A DNA stretch of 64,000 bases from Gammaproteobacteria bacterium HGW-Gammaproteobacteria-4 (GCA_002839995.1 PGZC01000008.1:1-64000); one strand, 5' to 3'; shown: positions 20,555 through 29,595, counted from the stretch's first letter. Numbers and translations are program-made. Notes: a model not told the origin generated them from the sequence alone.

Positions 20555-21691
20555 ATGTCCTTCTGCCCCATTCCCGAACTGCTTGCCGAGATCCGCGCCG
20601 GGCGCATGGTGGTGATCGTCGATGACGAGGATCGCGAGAACGAGGGCGATCTGATCATGGCGGCGGAGCTGGTAAAGCCGACCGACATCAATTTCATGGT
20701 GACCCACGCGCGCGGGCTGGTGTGCCTTTCGCTGACCCGCGAGCGTTGCCGACAGCTGGATCTGGCGCCGATGGTGAGCGACAACCAGTCCGCGTACCAC
20801 ACCAATTTCACGGTCAGCATCGAGGCCGCCGAGGGCGTGACCACCGGCATCTCCGCCTACGACCGCGCGCACACCATCCGTACCGCCGTGCGCCCTGATG
20901 CCAAGGCGCGCGATCTGACCCAGCCGGGCCACATCTTTCCACTGATGGCGCAGCCCGGCGGCGTGCTTACCCGTTCCGGGCACACCGAGGCTGCTTCCGA
21001 TCTGGCGCTGCTGGCCGGATTGGAGCCGGCCGGTGTGCTGGTGGAAATCCTCAACCCCGATGGCGGCATGGCACGGCGGCCCGAATTGGAGCGTTTCGCG
21101 GCCGCGCACGGCTTGAAAATCGGCTCCATCGAGGAACTGATCCGCTACCGCCTCGCCACCGAGCACACGGTCGAGCGCGTTGATGAGCGCAGCATCGATA
21201 CCGCGTTCGGCGCGTTCAATCTGGTTACCTATCGCGATCGTATCGCTCACGACTTGCACTTCGCGCTGGTGCGCGGCCGCCCCGACCCGGACACGCCGAC
21301 CCTGGTGCGCGTACACGTGAAGAACCTCCTCGCCGATGTGCTGCACTGGCAGCGTCCGGATTTTGGCGTGGCGCTGAACGATGCGCTGGCCGCGATTGCC
21401 AAGGCCGGCGTCGGTGTGCTGGTGGTGCTCGCCGACCCGGTAACTCCGGATGCGCTGCTCGAACGCCTGCGCGCGCCGGTGCCGGTACATGAAGCCGACG
21501 GCGATGGCCACGATGGTTCAGGTCAGGGCAGCGTGCACTGGCGCCGCAACGGCGCGGGCGCGCAGATCCTCGCCGATCTGGGGCTGCGTCGTCTGCGCGT
21601 GCTCGGCACCCCGCGCCGGCAGGTGGGTCTGGCCGGGTTCGGGCTGGAGGTGGTGGAGTTTGTCGATATCGAGCACGCCACCGCACAATAG
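20555..21691 (+). CDS. ribB: 3,4-dihydroxy-2-butanone 4-phosphate synthase with decayed GTP cyclohydrolase II domain
   Basis: The N-terminal ~205 residues are a complete RibB, which makes dihydroxybutanone phosphate from ribulose-5-phosphate: VVIVDDEDRENEGDLIMAAE with the metal-binding acidic loop, THARGLVCLSL and RSGHTEAASDLALLAG. The C-terminal ~170 residues align with RibA but have lost its chemistry. The zinc cysteines of SECLTGD/RCDCG are replaced (VKNLLAD, RPDFG), and the HRQEGRNIGL catalytic segment is absent. So only the RibB reaction is expected, and a separate ribA should exist elsewhere. ATG at 20555 gives the normal start; a TACAAT hexamer at 20522-20527 may be its -10 box. Confidence 0.9.
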   Translation: MSFCPIPELLAEIRAGRMVVIVDDEDRENEGDLIMAAELVKPTDINFMVTHARGLVCLSLTRERCRQLDLAPMVSDNQSAYHTNFTVSIEAAEGVTTGISAYDRAHTIRTAVRPDAKARDLTQPGHIFPLMAQPGGVLTRSGHTEAASDLALLAGLEPAGVLVEILNPDGGMARRPELERFAAAHGLKIGSIEELIRYRLATEHTVERVDERSIDTAFGAFNLVTYRDRIAHDLHFALVRGRPDPDTPTLVRVHVKNLLADVLHWQRPDFGVALNDALAAIAKAGVGVLVVLADPVTPDALLERLRAPVPVHEADGDGHDGSGQGSVHWRRNGAGAQILADLGLRRLRVLGTPRRQVGLAGFGLEVVEFVDIEHATAQ

Positions 21692-21770
21692 CGTGGCGGG
21701 ATTGCGACAATACCCGCGCACGCCGCGCAACCGCTAAACTGCACGCTGCGATTTCCGTTGCGAGTGTTTC

Positions 21771-22256
21771 ATGACCCATTACCAAGGCGAACTGCGTGCG
21801 CCCACTTCGGGGCGCTTCGGTATTGTCGCCAGTTGCTGGAACCCGAAAATCACCGACGTGTTGCTCGAAGGCGCGCGGGTGGCGCTGACCATCCACGGCG
21901 TGCATCCGTCGCACGTCGATGTGGTGCGCGTTCCCGGTGCCTGGGAGATACCGCAGGCGTGCGAGACGATGGCGCGCAGCGGCCGCTACGCGGCGCTGAT
22001 GGCGCTGGGCTGCGTGGTGCGTGGCGATACCCGGCATTTTGAACACGTTGCCGATGAGTGCGCGCACGGGCTGATGCAGGTATCGCTGCGGCACAATCTG
22101 CCGATCGCCAATGGTGTGCTGGCGGTGGAACACCATACCGATGCCGAAGCGCGCGCCGGCGGCAGCCACGGCAACAAGGGCGAAGAGGTGGCGCTGGTGG
22201 CGATCGAAATGGTCGATCTTGCCGCGCGTCTGGCCGCCGCTGAATTTTCGCCATAA
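21771..22256 (+). CDS. ribH: 6,7-dimethyl-8-ribityllumazine synthase
   Basis: Condenses dihydroxybutanone phosphate with the pyrimidine from RibD to give lumazine, the riboflavin synthase substrate. The 161 residues show the family blocks [30 protein letters not shown] near residues 50-62 and [19 protein letters not shown] near 81-99 (the catalytic His lies in this last block). [10 protein letters not shown] and [13 protein letters not shown] close it. It follows ribB by 79 nt and precedes nusB by 20 nt, the classic ribH-nusB order. Confidence 0.95.
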   Translation: MTHYQGELRAPTSGRFGIVASCWNPKITDVLLEGARVALTIHGVHPSHVDVVRVPGAWEIPQACETMARSGRYAALMALGCVVRGDTRHFEHVADECAHGLMQVSLRHNLPIANGVLAVEHHTDAEARAGGSHGNKGEEVALVAIEMVDLAARLAAAEFSP

Positions 22257-22276
22257 CGGCACAGGAGATCGAGTCC

Positions 22277-22738
22277 ATGAAACATTCCCGTAGCGATGGC
22301 GTCGACCCGGCAGCGCGTTCGCGCTCCCGTCGGCGCGCACTGCAGGCGATCTACGCCTGGCAGTTGGCGGGCGCGCCGATCGAATCGCTGCTCGCCCAGT
22401 TTCGTAGCGAGCAGGACATGGAGATCGCCGATCTGGCGTATTTCGAGGAACTGGTCAGTGGCGTGGTGACGCATTGCGCGCAACTCGACGAAGCCTTCCA
22501 GGAATATCTCGATCGCGAGGTGGCGCAGGTCGATCCGATCGAGCGCGCGGTGCTGCGCATCGCCACCTACGAGCTGATTCACCGCCTCGATGTGCCGTAC
22601 CGGGTGGTGATCAACGAGGCGATCGAAACCACCAAGCGTTTTGGTGCCGATCACGGCCACAGCTATATCAATGGCGTGCTCGACAAGGCCGCCGCGAAGT
22701 ATCGCGCTGCTGAAGCACAGGCACCGCGCGGGCGGTGA
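22277..22738 (+). CDS. nusB: Transcription antitermination factor NusB
   Basis: A 153-residue all-helical RNA-binding protein that, with NusE (ribosomal protein S10), binds boxA RNA and supports antitermination of rRNA operons. The sequence has the opening RSRSRRRALQAIYAWQLAGAP and the central VDPIERAVLRIATYELIHRLDVPYRVVINEAIETTKRFGADHGHSYINGVLDK stretch, identified by IERAVLRIA and INEAIE...SYINGVLDK. An AGGAG ribosome binding site lies before the ATG. The gene ends before a 412-nt repeat-filled gap. Confidence 0.95.
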   Translation: MKHSRSDGVDPAARSRSRRRALQAIYAWQLAGAPIESLLAQFRSEQDMEIADLAYFEELVSGVVTHCAQLDEAFQEYLDREVAQVDPIERAVLRIATYELIHRLDVPYRVVINEAIETTKRFGADHGHSYINGVLDKAAAKYRAAEAQAPRGR

Positions 22739-22779
22739 TGTTCATCAAGGCCGGAAGCACCAGTTCCGAGAAGCATTGG

Positions 22780-23137
22780 GTCCGCAAAGAACGCAAAAAA
22801 CGCAAAGGAAAGCAGAAGCCTTGTCATTGTGAGCAGCCGCTCTTGCGCATCCATGCGCCCGCCGCACGTGCATATCCATGTGCGTCGCAGCGAAGCAACC
22901 CAGCGCTTCTCACTTTGGATAACGTTCCTGCTGAAGAGGCGTACAACCCGGGATCGTGGTAAATCCATGCGATGGCGCCGGAGTTCGGCAACCCTGATTT
23001 TTTTTTTGCGCTTTTTTGCGTCCTTTGCGTCCTTTGCGTTTTTTGCGTCCTTTGCGGACCATTTGCTTTTCCGAGTCCCGAGTCCCGAGTCCCGAGTCCC
23101 GAGTCCCGAGTCCCGAGTCCCGAGTCCCGAGTCCCCA
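22780..23137. repeat. Composite repeat with 9-copy CCGAGTC tandem between nusB and thiL
   Basis: The gap holds no gene. Left arm: TCCGCAAAGAACGCAAAAAA and following (22781 on). Centre: a degenerate GTCATTGTGAG palindrome from 22823. Right arm: repeats of GCGTCCTTT / GCGTTTTTT ending in GCGGACCATTTGC (about 23000-23067). Last comes a perfect tandem of the 7-mer CCGAGTC, a little over nine copies at 23071-23136, ending 14 nt before the thiL ATG. Confidence 0.9.
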
Positions 23138-23150
23138 AACCCGGCCCATC

Positions 23151-24113
23151 ATGCCCGAATTCGATCTGATCGCCCGCATCCGTGAACGCGCATCACTGCG
23201 CGCCGATGTGCTGTTGGGCATTGGCGACGATGCCGCGTTGTTGCGCGTGCCGGCAGGACAATTGCTGGTGGTGAGCTGCGATACGCTCAATGCCGGTGTG
23301 CATTTTCCGCTGGATACGGCGCCTGCGGATATCGGCCACAAGGCGCTGGCGGTGAATCTCAGCGATCTGGCGGCGATGGCGGCGCAGCCGGCCTGGTGTA
23401 CGTTGTCGTTGTCGCTGCCCGAGGCTGACGCGGATTGGCTGAATGGTTTTCTCGATGGCTTTCTTGCGCTGGCCCACGCGCACGGCGTTGCGCTGGTTGG
23501 TGGCGACACCACGCGCGGGCCGCTGTCAATCGGCGTCACCGTGCATGGATTCGTGCCCGAAGCGCTGGCCTTGCGCCGCGCCGGCGCGCAGGCCGGAGAC
23601 GAGCTGTGGTTGACCGGAACGCTCGGCGACGCCGCGGCAGCGCTGACGTTGCGTGCGGCGACGACGCCGGTCGATCCGTTGCTGACGGCGCGGCTGAATC
23701 GACCGACACCGCGGGTGGCGGCGGGTCTGGCGCTGCGTGGTCTGGCCCACGCCGGCATCGATGTGTCCGATGGTCTGCTCGCCGATCTGGGCCATGTGCT
23801 GGCGGCGAGCGGGGTGGGTGCGCAAATCGATCTCGCCCGTCTGCCGACTTCAGCCGCATTGGCCGCAGCCATCGGCGAATCCGGGCGCTGGCCGTTGCAA
23901 CTCGGCGGCGGCGACGATTACGAGTTGTGCTTTACTGCTGCGCCGGAGCAGCACGCTGCGATTGTCGCCGCACTCGCTGCGGTCGATACACCGGTGCAGG
24001 TGATCGGCTACATCGCGGCGGCGCCGGGCGTGCGCGTGCTGGCCGCCGATGGCAGCGCGTACACACCAAGCCAAAGCGGCTATCAACACTTCGCGAAACC
24101 CCACCATGAGTAG
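23151..24113 (+). CDS. thiL: Thiamine-monophosphate kinase
   Basis: Phosphorylates thiamine monophosphate to thiamine pyrophosphate with ATP. The 320-residue protein has the PurM-like/ThiL pattern: FDLIARI at the start, GIGDDAALLRV near 25, SCDTLNAGVHF with the metal-binding Asp near 45 (VEGVHF-like), HKALAVNLSDLAAMAA, LVGGDTTRGPLSIGVTVHG and DVSDGLLADLGH. ATG at 23151 is right after the tandem repeat; the frame is open upstream only through repeat DNA. The stop lies 8 nt inside pgpA. Confidence 0.94.
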   Translation: MPEFDLIARIRERASLRADVLLGIGDDAALLRVPAGQLLVVSCDTLNAGVHFPLDTAPADIGHKALAVNLSDLAAMAAQPAWCTLSLSLPEADADWLNGFLDGFLALAHAHGVALVGGDTTRGPLSIGVTVHGFVPEALALRRAGAQAGDELWLTGTLGDAAAALTLRAATTPVDPLLTARLNRPTPRVAAGLALRGLAHAGIDVSDGLLADLGHVLAASGVGAQIDLARLPTSAALAAAIGESGRWPLQLGGGDDYELCFTAAPEQHAAIVAALAAVDTPVQVIGYIAAAPGVRVLAADGSAYTPSQSGYQHFAKPHHE

Positions 24114-24591
24114 CCGATCACCGCCCGCTTACCGACTGCTGCGCGACCCGGCCGGGATCATCGCGACCGGTTTTGGTTCCGGCCTGGCACCGCGTGCGCC
24201 CGGCACGGTCGGCACGGCGGCGGCGTTGTTGCCATGGCTGGCACTGCGCGAGCTACCGTTGTGGGGGTATCTGCTGGCCCTGGCGTTGGCATTCGCGCTC
24301 GGCGTGTGGGCAGCGAACCGGGTCATCGCCAAAATCCGGATCGAGGACCCGGGGCTGGTGGTGTGGGATGAGTTCGTCGGCCTGTGGATCACCCTGATCG
24401 CGGCACCGCCGGGTTGGCCGTGGATGCTGGCGGGCTTCGTGTTGTTTCGCGTATTCGATATCGCCAAGCCGTGGCCGGTGTCGTGGGCGGATGGCAACAT
24501 CAAGGGTGGCTTTGGTGCGATGTTCGACGATGCCCTGGCTGGCATGTACGCGCTGGCGGTGATGCAGGGCTTGGTCTGGTGGCTGGCCTGA
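24106..24591 (+). CDS. pgpA: Phosphatidylglycerophosphatase A
   Basis: An inner-membrane lipid phosphatase that converts phosphatidylglycerophosphate to phosphatidylglycerol. The 161-residue length fits PgpA. Motifs are ATGFGSGLAPRAPGTVGTAAALL near residues 19-41, VVWDEFVGLWITL near 84-96 with the acidic catalytic/metal residues, and FRVFDIAKPWPVSWADGNIKGGFGAMFDDALAGMYA (marked by FDIAKPWP and DD). Hydrophobic helices lie near 45-65, 90-115 and the C-terminus. The ATG overlaps thiL by 8 nt; thiL-pgpA is a conserved pair. It converges on the chorismatase gene with only 5 nt between stops. Confidence 0.93.
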   Translation: MSSRSPPAYRLLRDPAGIIATGFGSGLAPRAPGTVGTAAALLPWLALRELPLWGYLLALALAFALGVWAANRVIAKIRIEDPGLVVWDEFVGLWITLIAAPPGWPWMLAGFVLFRVFDIAKPWPVSWADGNIKGGFGAMFDDALAGMYALAVMQGLVWWLA

Positions 24592-24596
24592 CGCGG

Positions 24597-25625
24597 TCAG
24601 GGCGCGAACACGCCTTCCAGTTCGATATCCAGTTCGCGCCGACAGACATCGCCGCGCAGGAACAGCACCCGCTCGGGGCGCAGCATGTGGCGGGCGACCG
24701 CCGTTTGCGCACGGGCCAGATCCTCGCGATGGCGCACGTACACGCGCATGCTTTCGCAGCCATCCAGAGTAAACACGCGACCGCTGCGCGCGCTGGCGAT
24801 GTCCAGCAGGGCCGCCAGGTTGGCGAAGGTTTCATCGACTTGCGCGCTGATATCGCCGCGGTGCATGGAAACATGGCCAACGATGCTGGCGGTGCCGGAA
24901 ACCAGTAGCCGCTGCGCGTCGCCGGCGCCTACCACTGCCGCGCGCGAGAAGCCGGGCGATACCGGGCCGAACTCGCGCGGGTATTGCCAGGCGGGGGTTT
25001 GCCGCGGGTTTTCCAGTGCAATGCCGGGCAGCCTGGAACACAGCGCGATCACATCGAGCCAGTGCGGCTCGCCATCGGTGCCGATCGCCGTGGCGGCGGG
25101 CGGCGGCGCGTTGAACGCGGCATCCACTGCGCGTGCGCGGCCGACACAGAACAGGCGATAACGCTCGTCGTCGCCGTCGCCGTCGTTGATTCGGGCGAAG
25201 TAGTTCCAGATGCGCAGGATGTATGGCTCGCTCGAACCGCGCACGGCGTCGAGCAGTGTGCGATATGCGCATTCGGTGGCAGCTCCGATGCCAAGCATGC
25301 GCTCATCCACGCGCACGTGCAGCGCGGCCATGCCGCCACTGCGGCGCAGGTGCAGGGTGCTCGAATGGGTATCGCTGATGCCGTCTTCGACGCGCCAGCT
25401 TTCGGCAGCAACCGGCCCTGCGAGGCGGGCACAGGCGATGTGACACAGGCCCGGTTCCGGATGCGCGAAGCCAAAGCGCAGCAGGGCATTGGCGTCATCG
25501 CGCCATGCCACCCGCAATGGCGGACTCACCGCTGAAACCCTCGAAGCGATTGGGTGTAAACGTTCGAGCGATGGTGGCTGAGCGCGGGCATGGTCAAGAC
25601 CACGAAGTATATCGTGCGCGGTCAT
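24597..25625 (-). CDS. Chorismatase / XanB2-like hydroxybenzoate synthase
   Basis: The 342-residue protein belongs to the FkbO/Hyg5/XanB2 chorismatase family, whose fold is related to RidA/YjgF. Supporting segments are LRIWNYFARIND, the YLRIWNYF-like block near residue 135, QTPAWQYPREFGPVSPGFSRA near 213-233, LLVSGTASIVGHVSMHRGDISAQ near 242-264 and a C-terminal ARHMLRPERVLFLRGDVCRRELDIELEGV. In Xanthomonas XanB2 converts chorismate to 3- and 4-hydroxybenzoate for xanthomonadin and ubiquinone. No pigment cluster is nearby, so supplying 4-hydroxybenzoate for ubiquinone is the likelier job here (inference). It diverges from hemF. Confidence 0.82.
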   Translation of the reverse strand: MTAHDILRGLDHARAQPPSLERLHPIASRVSAVSPPLRVAWRDDANALLRFGFAHPEPGLCHIACARLAGPVAAESWRVEDGISDTHSSTLHLRRSGGMAALHVRVDERMLGIGAATECAYRTLLDAVRGSSEPYILRIWNYFARINDGDGDDERYRLFCVGRARAVDAAFNAPPPAATAIGTDGEPHWLDVIALCSRLPGIALENPRQTPAWQYPREFGPVSPGFSRAAVVGAGDAQRLLVSGTASIVGHVSMHRGDISAQVDETFANLAALLDIASARSGRVFTLDGCESMRVYVRHREDLARAQTAVARHMLRPERVLFLRGDVCRRELDIELEGVFAP

Positions 25626-25698
25626 GGTTCGCCCACTGATTCGCCTTTATGATGCGGGATTGCCTTGAGAAAGCCTTGCCTTGAGAAAGCATTCCGTC

Positions 25699-26601
25699 AT
25701 GAGCCATCTTCCCGCTGTACGCGACTATCTGCACGCGCTGCAAGATCGCATCTGCCACGCCATCGAACAGGCCGATGGCGGCGCCCGTTTCCATGAAGAT
25801 ATCTGGCGTCGCCCCGAGGGCGGCGGTGGCCGCTCGCGAGTGCTGAAACAGGGTGCCGTGTTCGAGCAGGCCGGTATCGGATTTTCGGAAGTCTCGGGTG
25901 ACGCCCTGCCGGCTTCGGCCAGCGCCCGCCGACCGCAGCTCGCCGGTGCACCGTGGCGGGCGGTGGGCGTTTCGCTGGTATTCCATCCGCGCAATCCGTA
26001 CCTGCCGACCACGCACATGAATGTGCGCTATTTCGAGGCGCAGCCGGAGCACGGCGATGCGGTGTGGTGGTTTGGCGGCGGCTTCGACCTAACCCCGTTT
26101 TATCCGTTCGACGAGGATGTGCGTCACTGGCATCGGGTGGCGCGCGATCTGTGCGCGCCGTTTGGCGGCGAGGCGCGTTATCAGGCGCACAAGCGTTGGT
26201 GCGATCAGTATTTCTTTCTCAAACACCGCAATGAAACGCGCGGCGTCGGCGGCCTGTTTTTCGATGATCTGGGCGACGGCGGTTTTGATGACTGCTTTGC
26301 CTATCAACGTGCCGTGGGCGACGGTTTTCTCGACGCCTATCTGCCGCTGGTGGTGCGGCGCAAGGATCAGCCCTACGGCGACGCACAGCGGCAATTCCAG
26401 CTCTACCGGCGTGGCCGTTATGTCGAGTTCAATCTGGTTTACGATCGCGGCACGCTGTTCGGCCTGCAATCGGGCGGGCGCACCGAAAGTATCCTGATGA
26501 GCCTGCCGCCGCTGGTACGCTGGGAATACGACTGGCAGCCCGAAGCCGGTTCCGCCGAGGCTGCACTGGCCGGTTATCTTCAGCCGCGCGACTGGCTTTG
26601 A
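25699..26601 (+). CDS. hemF: Oxygen-dependent coproporphyrinogen III oxidase
   Basis: Oxidatively decarboxylates coproporphyrinogen III to protoporphyrinogen IX in haem synthesis, using O2. At 300 residues it matches HemF. Blocks include [23 protein letters not shown] (named by [13 protein letters not shown]), [45 protein letters not shown] and [30 protein letters not shown] ([11 protein letters not shown] core). The ATG at 25699 (MSHLPAV) is preferred over an in-frame TTG six codons upstream. A TATGAT hexamer near 25649 may be its -10 box. Aerobic haem synthesis implies an oxygen-using organism. Confidence 0.95.
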   Translation: MSHLPAVRDYLHALQDRICHAIEQADGGARFHEDIWRRPEGGGGRSRVLKQGAVFEQAGIGFSEVSGDALPASASARRPQLAGAPWRAVGVSLVFHPRNPYLPTTHMNVRYFEAQPEHGDAVWWFGGGFDLTPFYPFDEDVRHWHRVARDLCAPFGGEARYQAHKRWCDQYFFLKHRNETRGVGGLFFDDLGDGGFDDCFAYQRAVGDGFLDAYLPLVVRRKDQPYGDAQRQFQLYRRGRYVEFNLVYDRGTLFGLQSGGRTESILMSLPPLVRWEYDWQPEAGSAEAALAGYLQPRDWL

Positions 26602-26626
26602 GGCAAACCGGCAACAAATAAATGGC

Positions 26627-26813
26627 TCTTCGTGGAAACGTGTGGGTGATTCGATGCGATTGATCGCGTTGCAAGCCATGCGGGGCAAGGTTTTGCAGGC
26701 TTCGGGGTTGTGCTGAATGCGACCGGCGTGGATCCGACATGGTCGTGCCCGTTTGCATGCATGTGGGTGAAACGGTGAAAACGAGCCGAATCACCCACAC
26801 GGTTTCACGAAGA
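26627..26813. repeat. Long inverted repeat downstream of hemF
   Basis: Two 27-nt arms, 26627-26653 (starts TCTTCGTGGAAACGTGTGGG) and 26787-26813, are reverse complements with only two mismatches. They enclose 133 nt without a gene. The outer ends lie near AAATAAAT sequences on both sides. No copy of these arms was seen elsewhere in the window. Confidence 0.75.
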
Positions 26814-26827
26814 CCCAAATAAATAGA

Positions 26828-26861
26828 AAACCCCGCAAACCGGGGAAAGTTTGCGGGGTTT
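26828..26861 (-). terminator. Rho-independent terminator for the plsB transcript
   Basis: A perfect 13-bp stem (AAACCCCGCAAAC 26828-26840 with its complement 26849-26861) with an 8-nt loop. Read on the minus strand it is followed by a U-rich stretch (TTTTCTATTTATTT), about 120 nt past the plsB stop. The plus-strand side is followed by G-rich sequence, so it acts mainly on minus-strand transcription. The rest of 26862-26981 shows nothing recognisable. Confidence 0.75.
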
Positions 26862-26981
26862 GGGGAGGGGCCGTACCTGGGGAAGGGTCCGGCCCAGGTG
26901 CAACGCGTCGGGGGAACGAGACGTTGCACACAACAGGCGTTGCGCCTGTCCCCCAATCAGACAGGGCTTTTCGGCATTAGT

Positions 26982-29543
26982 TCAACTTTGCGCGGTCGAT
27001 TCGGTGATTTCGGCCCTGGGCAGGGTCTCGGGCGACAGTTTGATGATGGTATGACGCACTTCGCGGCCGAGAATGACCTTGGCGTCGTTGGCCCATTCGT
27101 GCAGGCGCTCGTCGAAGTCGAGGCGGGCGTTGTGGTCGAGCCGGACGATGCCAAGGTCGCGCAAACGTTGGATAAATCCGCGAAACAGGGTGCGGTCGAA
27201 GAACTCCGGCGCGGCCGGGGCGTACAGCAGCGACAGCCGCTGTGCGGTCAACTGGCACAGCGATTCGAGTTCGGCGGACGTGACCGTGCCGGGGCCGTTT
27301 TTGACCAGAATCGCGATGGCGATGTAATAGCGTTCAAACGCCTGTTGCAGGCTTTGTGCAATCACCCGGAGCCGATAGACCTCGTCGGTCTGGCCCGGGC
27401 CGCGACACAAAATCGCGTTTTCCGCCTCGGTCTGGAGCAAATTCTCGGCCAACATTGCGTCGATGGTCTCTTCGAGTTGGGCGGCAAACTCGTCGACGTT
27501 CCAGGGCAGGAACAGCTCGTCCTGGATGAACGGGTACAACATGCGCCCGAGCCGCACCACGCCCTTTCGGGTCATGCGCCGGTTGTGCTGAAAACAACAG
27601 GCGACCCAGGCCGAGGCGACGAACAGATGCAATACGTTGTTGCGATAGTACGACTGCAAGATCGCGGTTTCGCCTTCCATCGACACCACATCGCCGAGCG
27701 GATGGCGGGTGCGGGTGAGTATGCCGATGCCCTCGCCATAGCCGACGATCTGTTCGGGTGTCATCGCGGTGACGGTGGTGCGCGGCGAAAACGGTACCGC
27801 ATCGAGCAAGCGCTTGAGCATGCCCAACTGGTAGAGCAGATCGGTTTCGGACATCGCCTGTTTGGGGGTGGAAAGCAGCGCCATCGCCAGCAGGTTGACC
27901 GGGTTGACGTCGCTGGCACGGTTGATGTTGACCAGGATCTGATGAGCGATGTCATCGACGACAGCGCTCAACCACTCGGGCTTCTGGTCCGGTTCAACCC
28001 GCTCGTCGCGCCAGTTCGGGGCGTGTTTTTCGAGGACGTCGGCGAGGAAAATCGGCTCGCCGAAGTTGACCGCGACCTTGCCATAGCGTCGGCGCAGGAT
28101 GCCGGCACCAGCGCGCAGCAGCGCCCATAGCGTTTCCTTGCGCTTGGGCTGCCCGGACAGTTCGTCGAGATAGCTTTTGCCTTCGATCAGCTTTTCGTAG
28201 CCCACGTACACCGGCTGGAACATCACCGGCCGCCGCGGCTGGCGCAGAAATGCGCGTACCGTCATGTTGACCATGCCGGCCTTGGCCTGCAACAGGCGTC
28301 CGGTGCGCGAACGCCCGCCTTCCACGAAGTATTCGATCGAAAAGCCTTCGCCCACCAGCTGCGCCACATATTCCGACAGCACCGCTGCATACAGCGGGTT
28401 GCCGCGGATGCTGCGGCGGATGAAAAACGCGCCGCCGCGGCGCAACACCGAGCCCAGCACCGGCATGTTGAGGTTGACGCCGGCGACGATATGCGGCGGC
28501 ACGATGCCGTGGCTGTAGAACAGGTAACTCAGCAGCAGATAGTCGATGTGGCTGCGGTGGCTGGGTGCGTAAACGACCTCGTGCCCCGGCGCGTGCTGCT
28601 TGACGCTATCCAGGTGATTGACGGTGATGCCGTCATAGATGCGGTTCCACAGCACCGTCAGCGCGAAGCTCAACGAGCGCACCACGGTATGCGAATAATC
28701 GGCGGCGATCTCCCACGCGTCGTGGTGCGCCTTGCGCCAGGCCCAGGCGGGCGTCTTGCCTTCGCGCCGGGCGTGGTCGGCGATCGCGCGACGCACCGGT
28801 TCGGCATCGAGTACGCGATCGACCAACAACCGCCGATGCGACAGGTCCGGGCCGATCACGGTGGCGCGAATGCGATGGAAATGCGCGCGCAGCACGCGCC
28901 ACAGCTTGCGGATGGTGCGCTCCGGCGGCAGCCCTTCGGCCAGGATCTCGCGCATCGCGGTGGGCGGCGAGAAACGCACCAGGGTGTTGCGGCCATTCAG
29001 GGCGATGGCGATCAGGCGGCGAAAGCGGCCAACCAGTGCCCAGTTTTCGGCGAACAATACCCGGAACCAGCCCGATTGCCGGTCGGGGGCGCGGCCGACA
29101 AAGATCGATACCGGCACCAACTGCACGTCGAGATCAGGGAATTCGCGGTGGGCGGCCAGCAGGCGGCCCAGGCCGGGCGGCAGTACACCACCGCGGCGAC
29201 GCGACAACGGCAGATAGGCGCGGCCGCGACGCAAAGGATCGCCCGCTGGCGCCAGCCGGGGCGACGGCAGGCCAGCCTCGCGGCAGGCGCGTTCCAGAAT
29301 CAGCACATTGGATAAGCCGTGCCGTTCCAGCACGTAAACCACCGGCCGGCCATCACCGATTTTCTGGCCGTCGCCACTGTGGGTCTCGATTTTCAGATTG
29401 ATCCACGGTGCCAGCACCCAGCCAAGCAGGCGCGACCACCATGGCCGCCGCGCGACGCGCGTGGCGGGGCGGCGCGCCGGTTCGTCGCCGCCGGACGCAC
29501 GCTGTTCGGGAACCGGGTCGGCTGCGTTGTGTCTGGAAGTCAT
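26982..29543 (-). CDS. plsB: Glycerol-3-phosphate 1-O-acyltransferase
   Basis: Membrane-associated enzyme that acylates sn-glycerol-3-phosphate with acyl-CoA or acyl-ACP, the first step of phospholipid synthesis. At 853 residues it is slightly longer than E. coli PlsB (807), as is usual in xanthomonads. The acyltransferase blocks are present: YAPSHRSHIDYLLLSYL with the HX4D pair H329 and D334, GAFFIRRSIRGN, EYFVEGGRSRTGRLL and MFQPVYVGYEKLIEG. ATG at 29543 is preferred; the frame is open another 60 codons upstream without family similarity. It lies head-to-tail behind the lipoprotein gene, with about 50 nt between. Confidence 0.94.
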   Translation of the reverse strand: MTSRHNAADPVPEQRASGGDEPARRPATRVARRPWWSRLLGWVLAPWINLKIETHSGDGQKIGDGRPVVYVLERHGLSNVLILERACREAGLPSPRLAPAGDPLRRGRAYLPLSRRRGGVLPPGLGRLLAAHREFPDLDVQLVPVSIFVGRAPDRQSGWFRVLFAENWALVGRFRRLIAIALNGRNTLVRFSPPTAMREILAEGLPPERTIRKLWRVLRAHFHRIRATVIGPDLSHRRLLVDRVLDAEPVRRAIADHARREGKTPAWAWRKAHHDAWEIAADYSHTVVRSLSFALTVLWNRIYDGITVNHLDSVKQHAPGHEVVYAPSHRSHIDYLLLSYLFYSHGIVPPHIVAGVNLNMPVLGSVLRRGGAFFIRRSIRGNPLYAAVLSEYVAQLVGEGFSIEYFVEGGRSRTGRLLQAKAGMVNMTVRAFLRQPRRPVMFQPVYVGYEKLIEGKSYLDELSGQPKRKETLWALLRAGAGILRRRYGKVAVNFGEPIFLADVLEKHAPNWRDERVEPDQKPEWLSAVVDDIAHQILVNINRASDVNPVNLLAMALLSTPKQAMSETDLLYQLGMLKRLLDAVPFSPRTTVTAMTPEQIVGYGEGIGILTRTRHPLGDVVSMEGETAILQSYYRNNVLHLFVASAWVACCFQHNRRMTRKGVVRLGRMLYPFIQDELFLPWNVDEFAAQLEETIDAMLAENLLQTEAENAILCRGPGQTDEVYRLRVIAQSLQQAFERYYIAIAILVKNGPGTVTSAELESLCQLTAQRLSLLYAPAAPEFFDRTLFRGFIQRLRDLGIVRLDHNARLDFDERLHEWANDAKVILGREVRHTIIKLSPETLPRAEITESTAQS

Positions 29544-29595
29544 CTGCACAGGGTACGCGCCCTTGGCGGACGCGTTTGCCTTTGGGCGTGGGCGG

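Noticed and set aside
22739-22962. Small plus-strand frame directly after nusB (starts MMFIKAGSTSSEK)
   Set aside because: It is made wholly of dispersed repeat sequence (CGCAAA tract and GTCATTGTGAG palindrome), and no conserved protein is recognisable.
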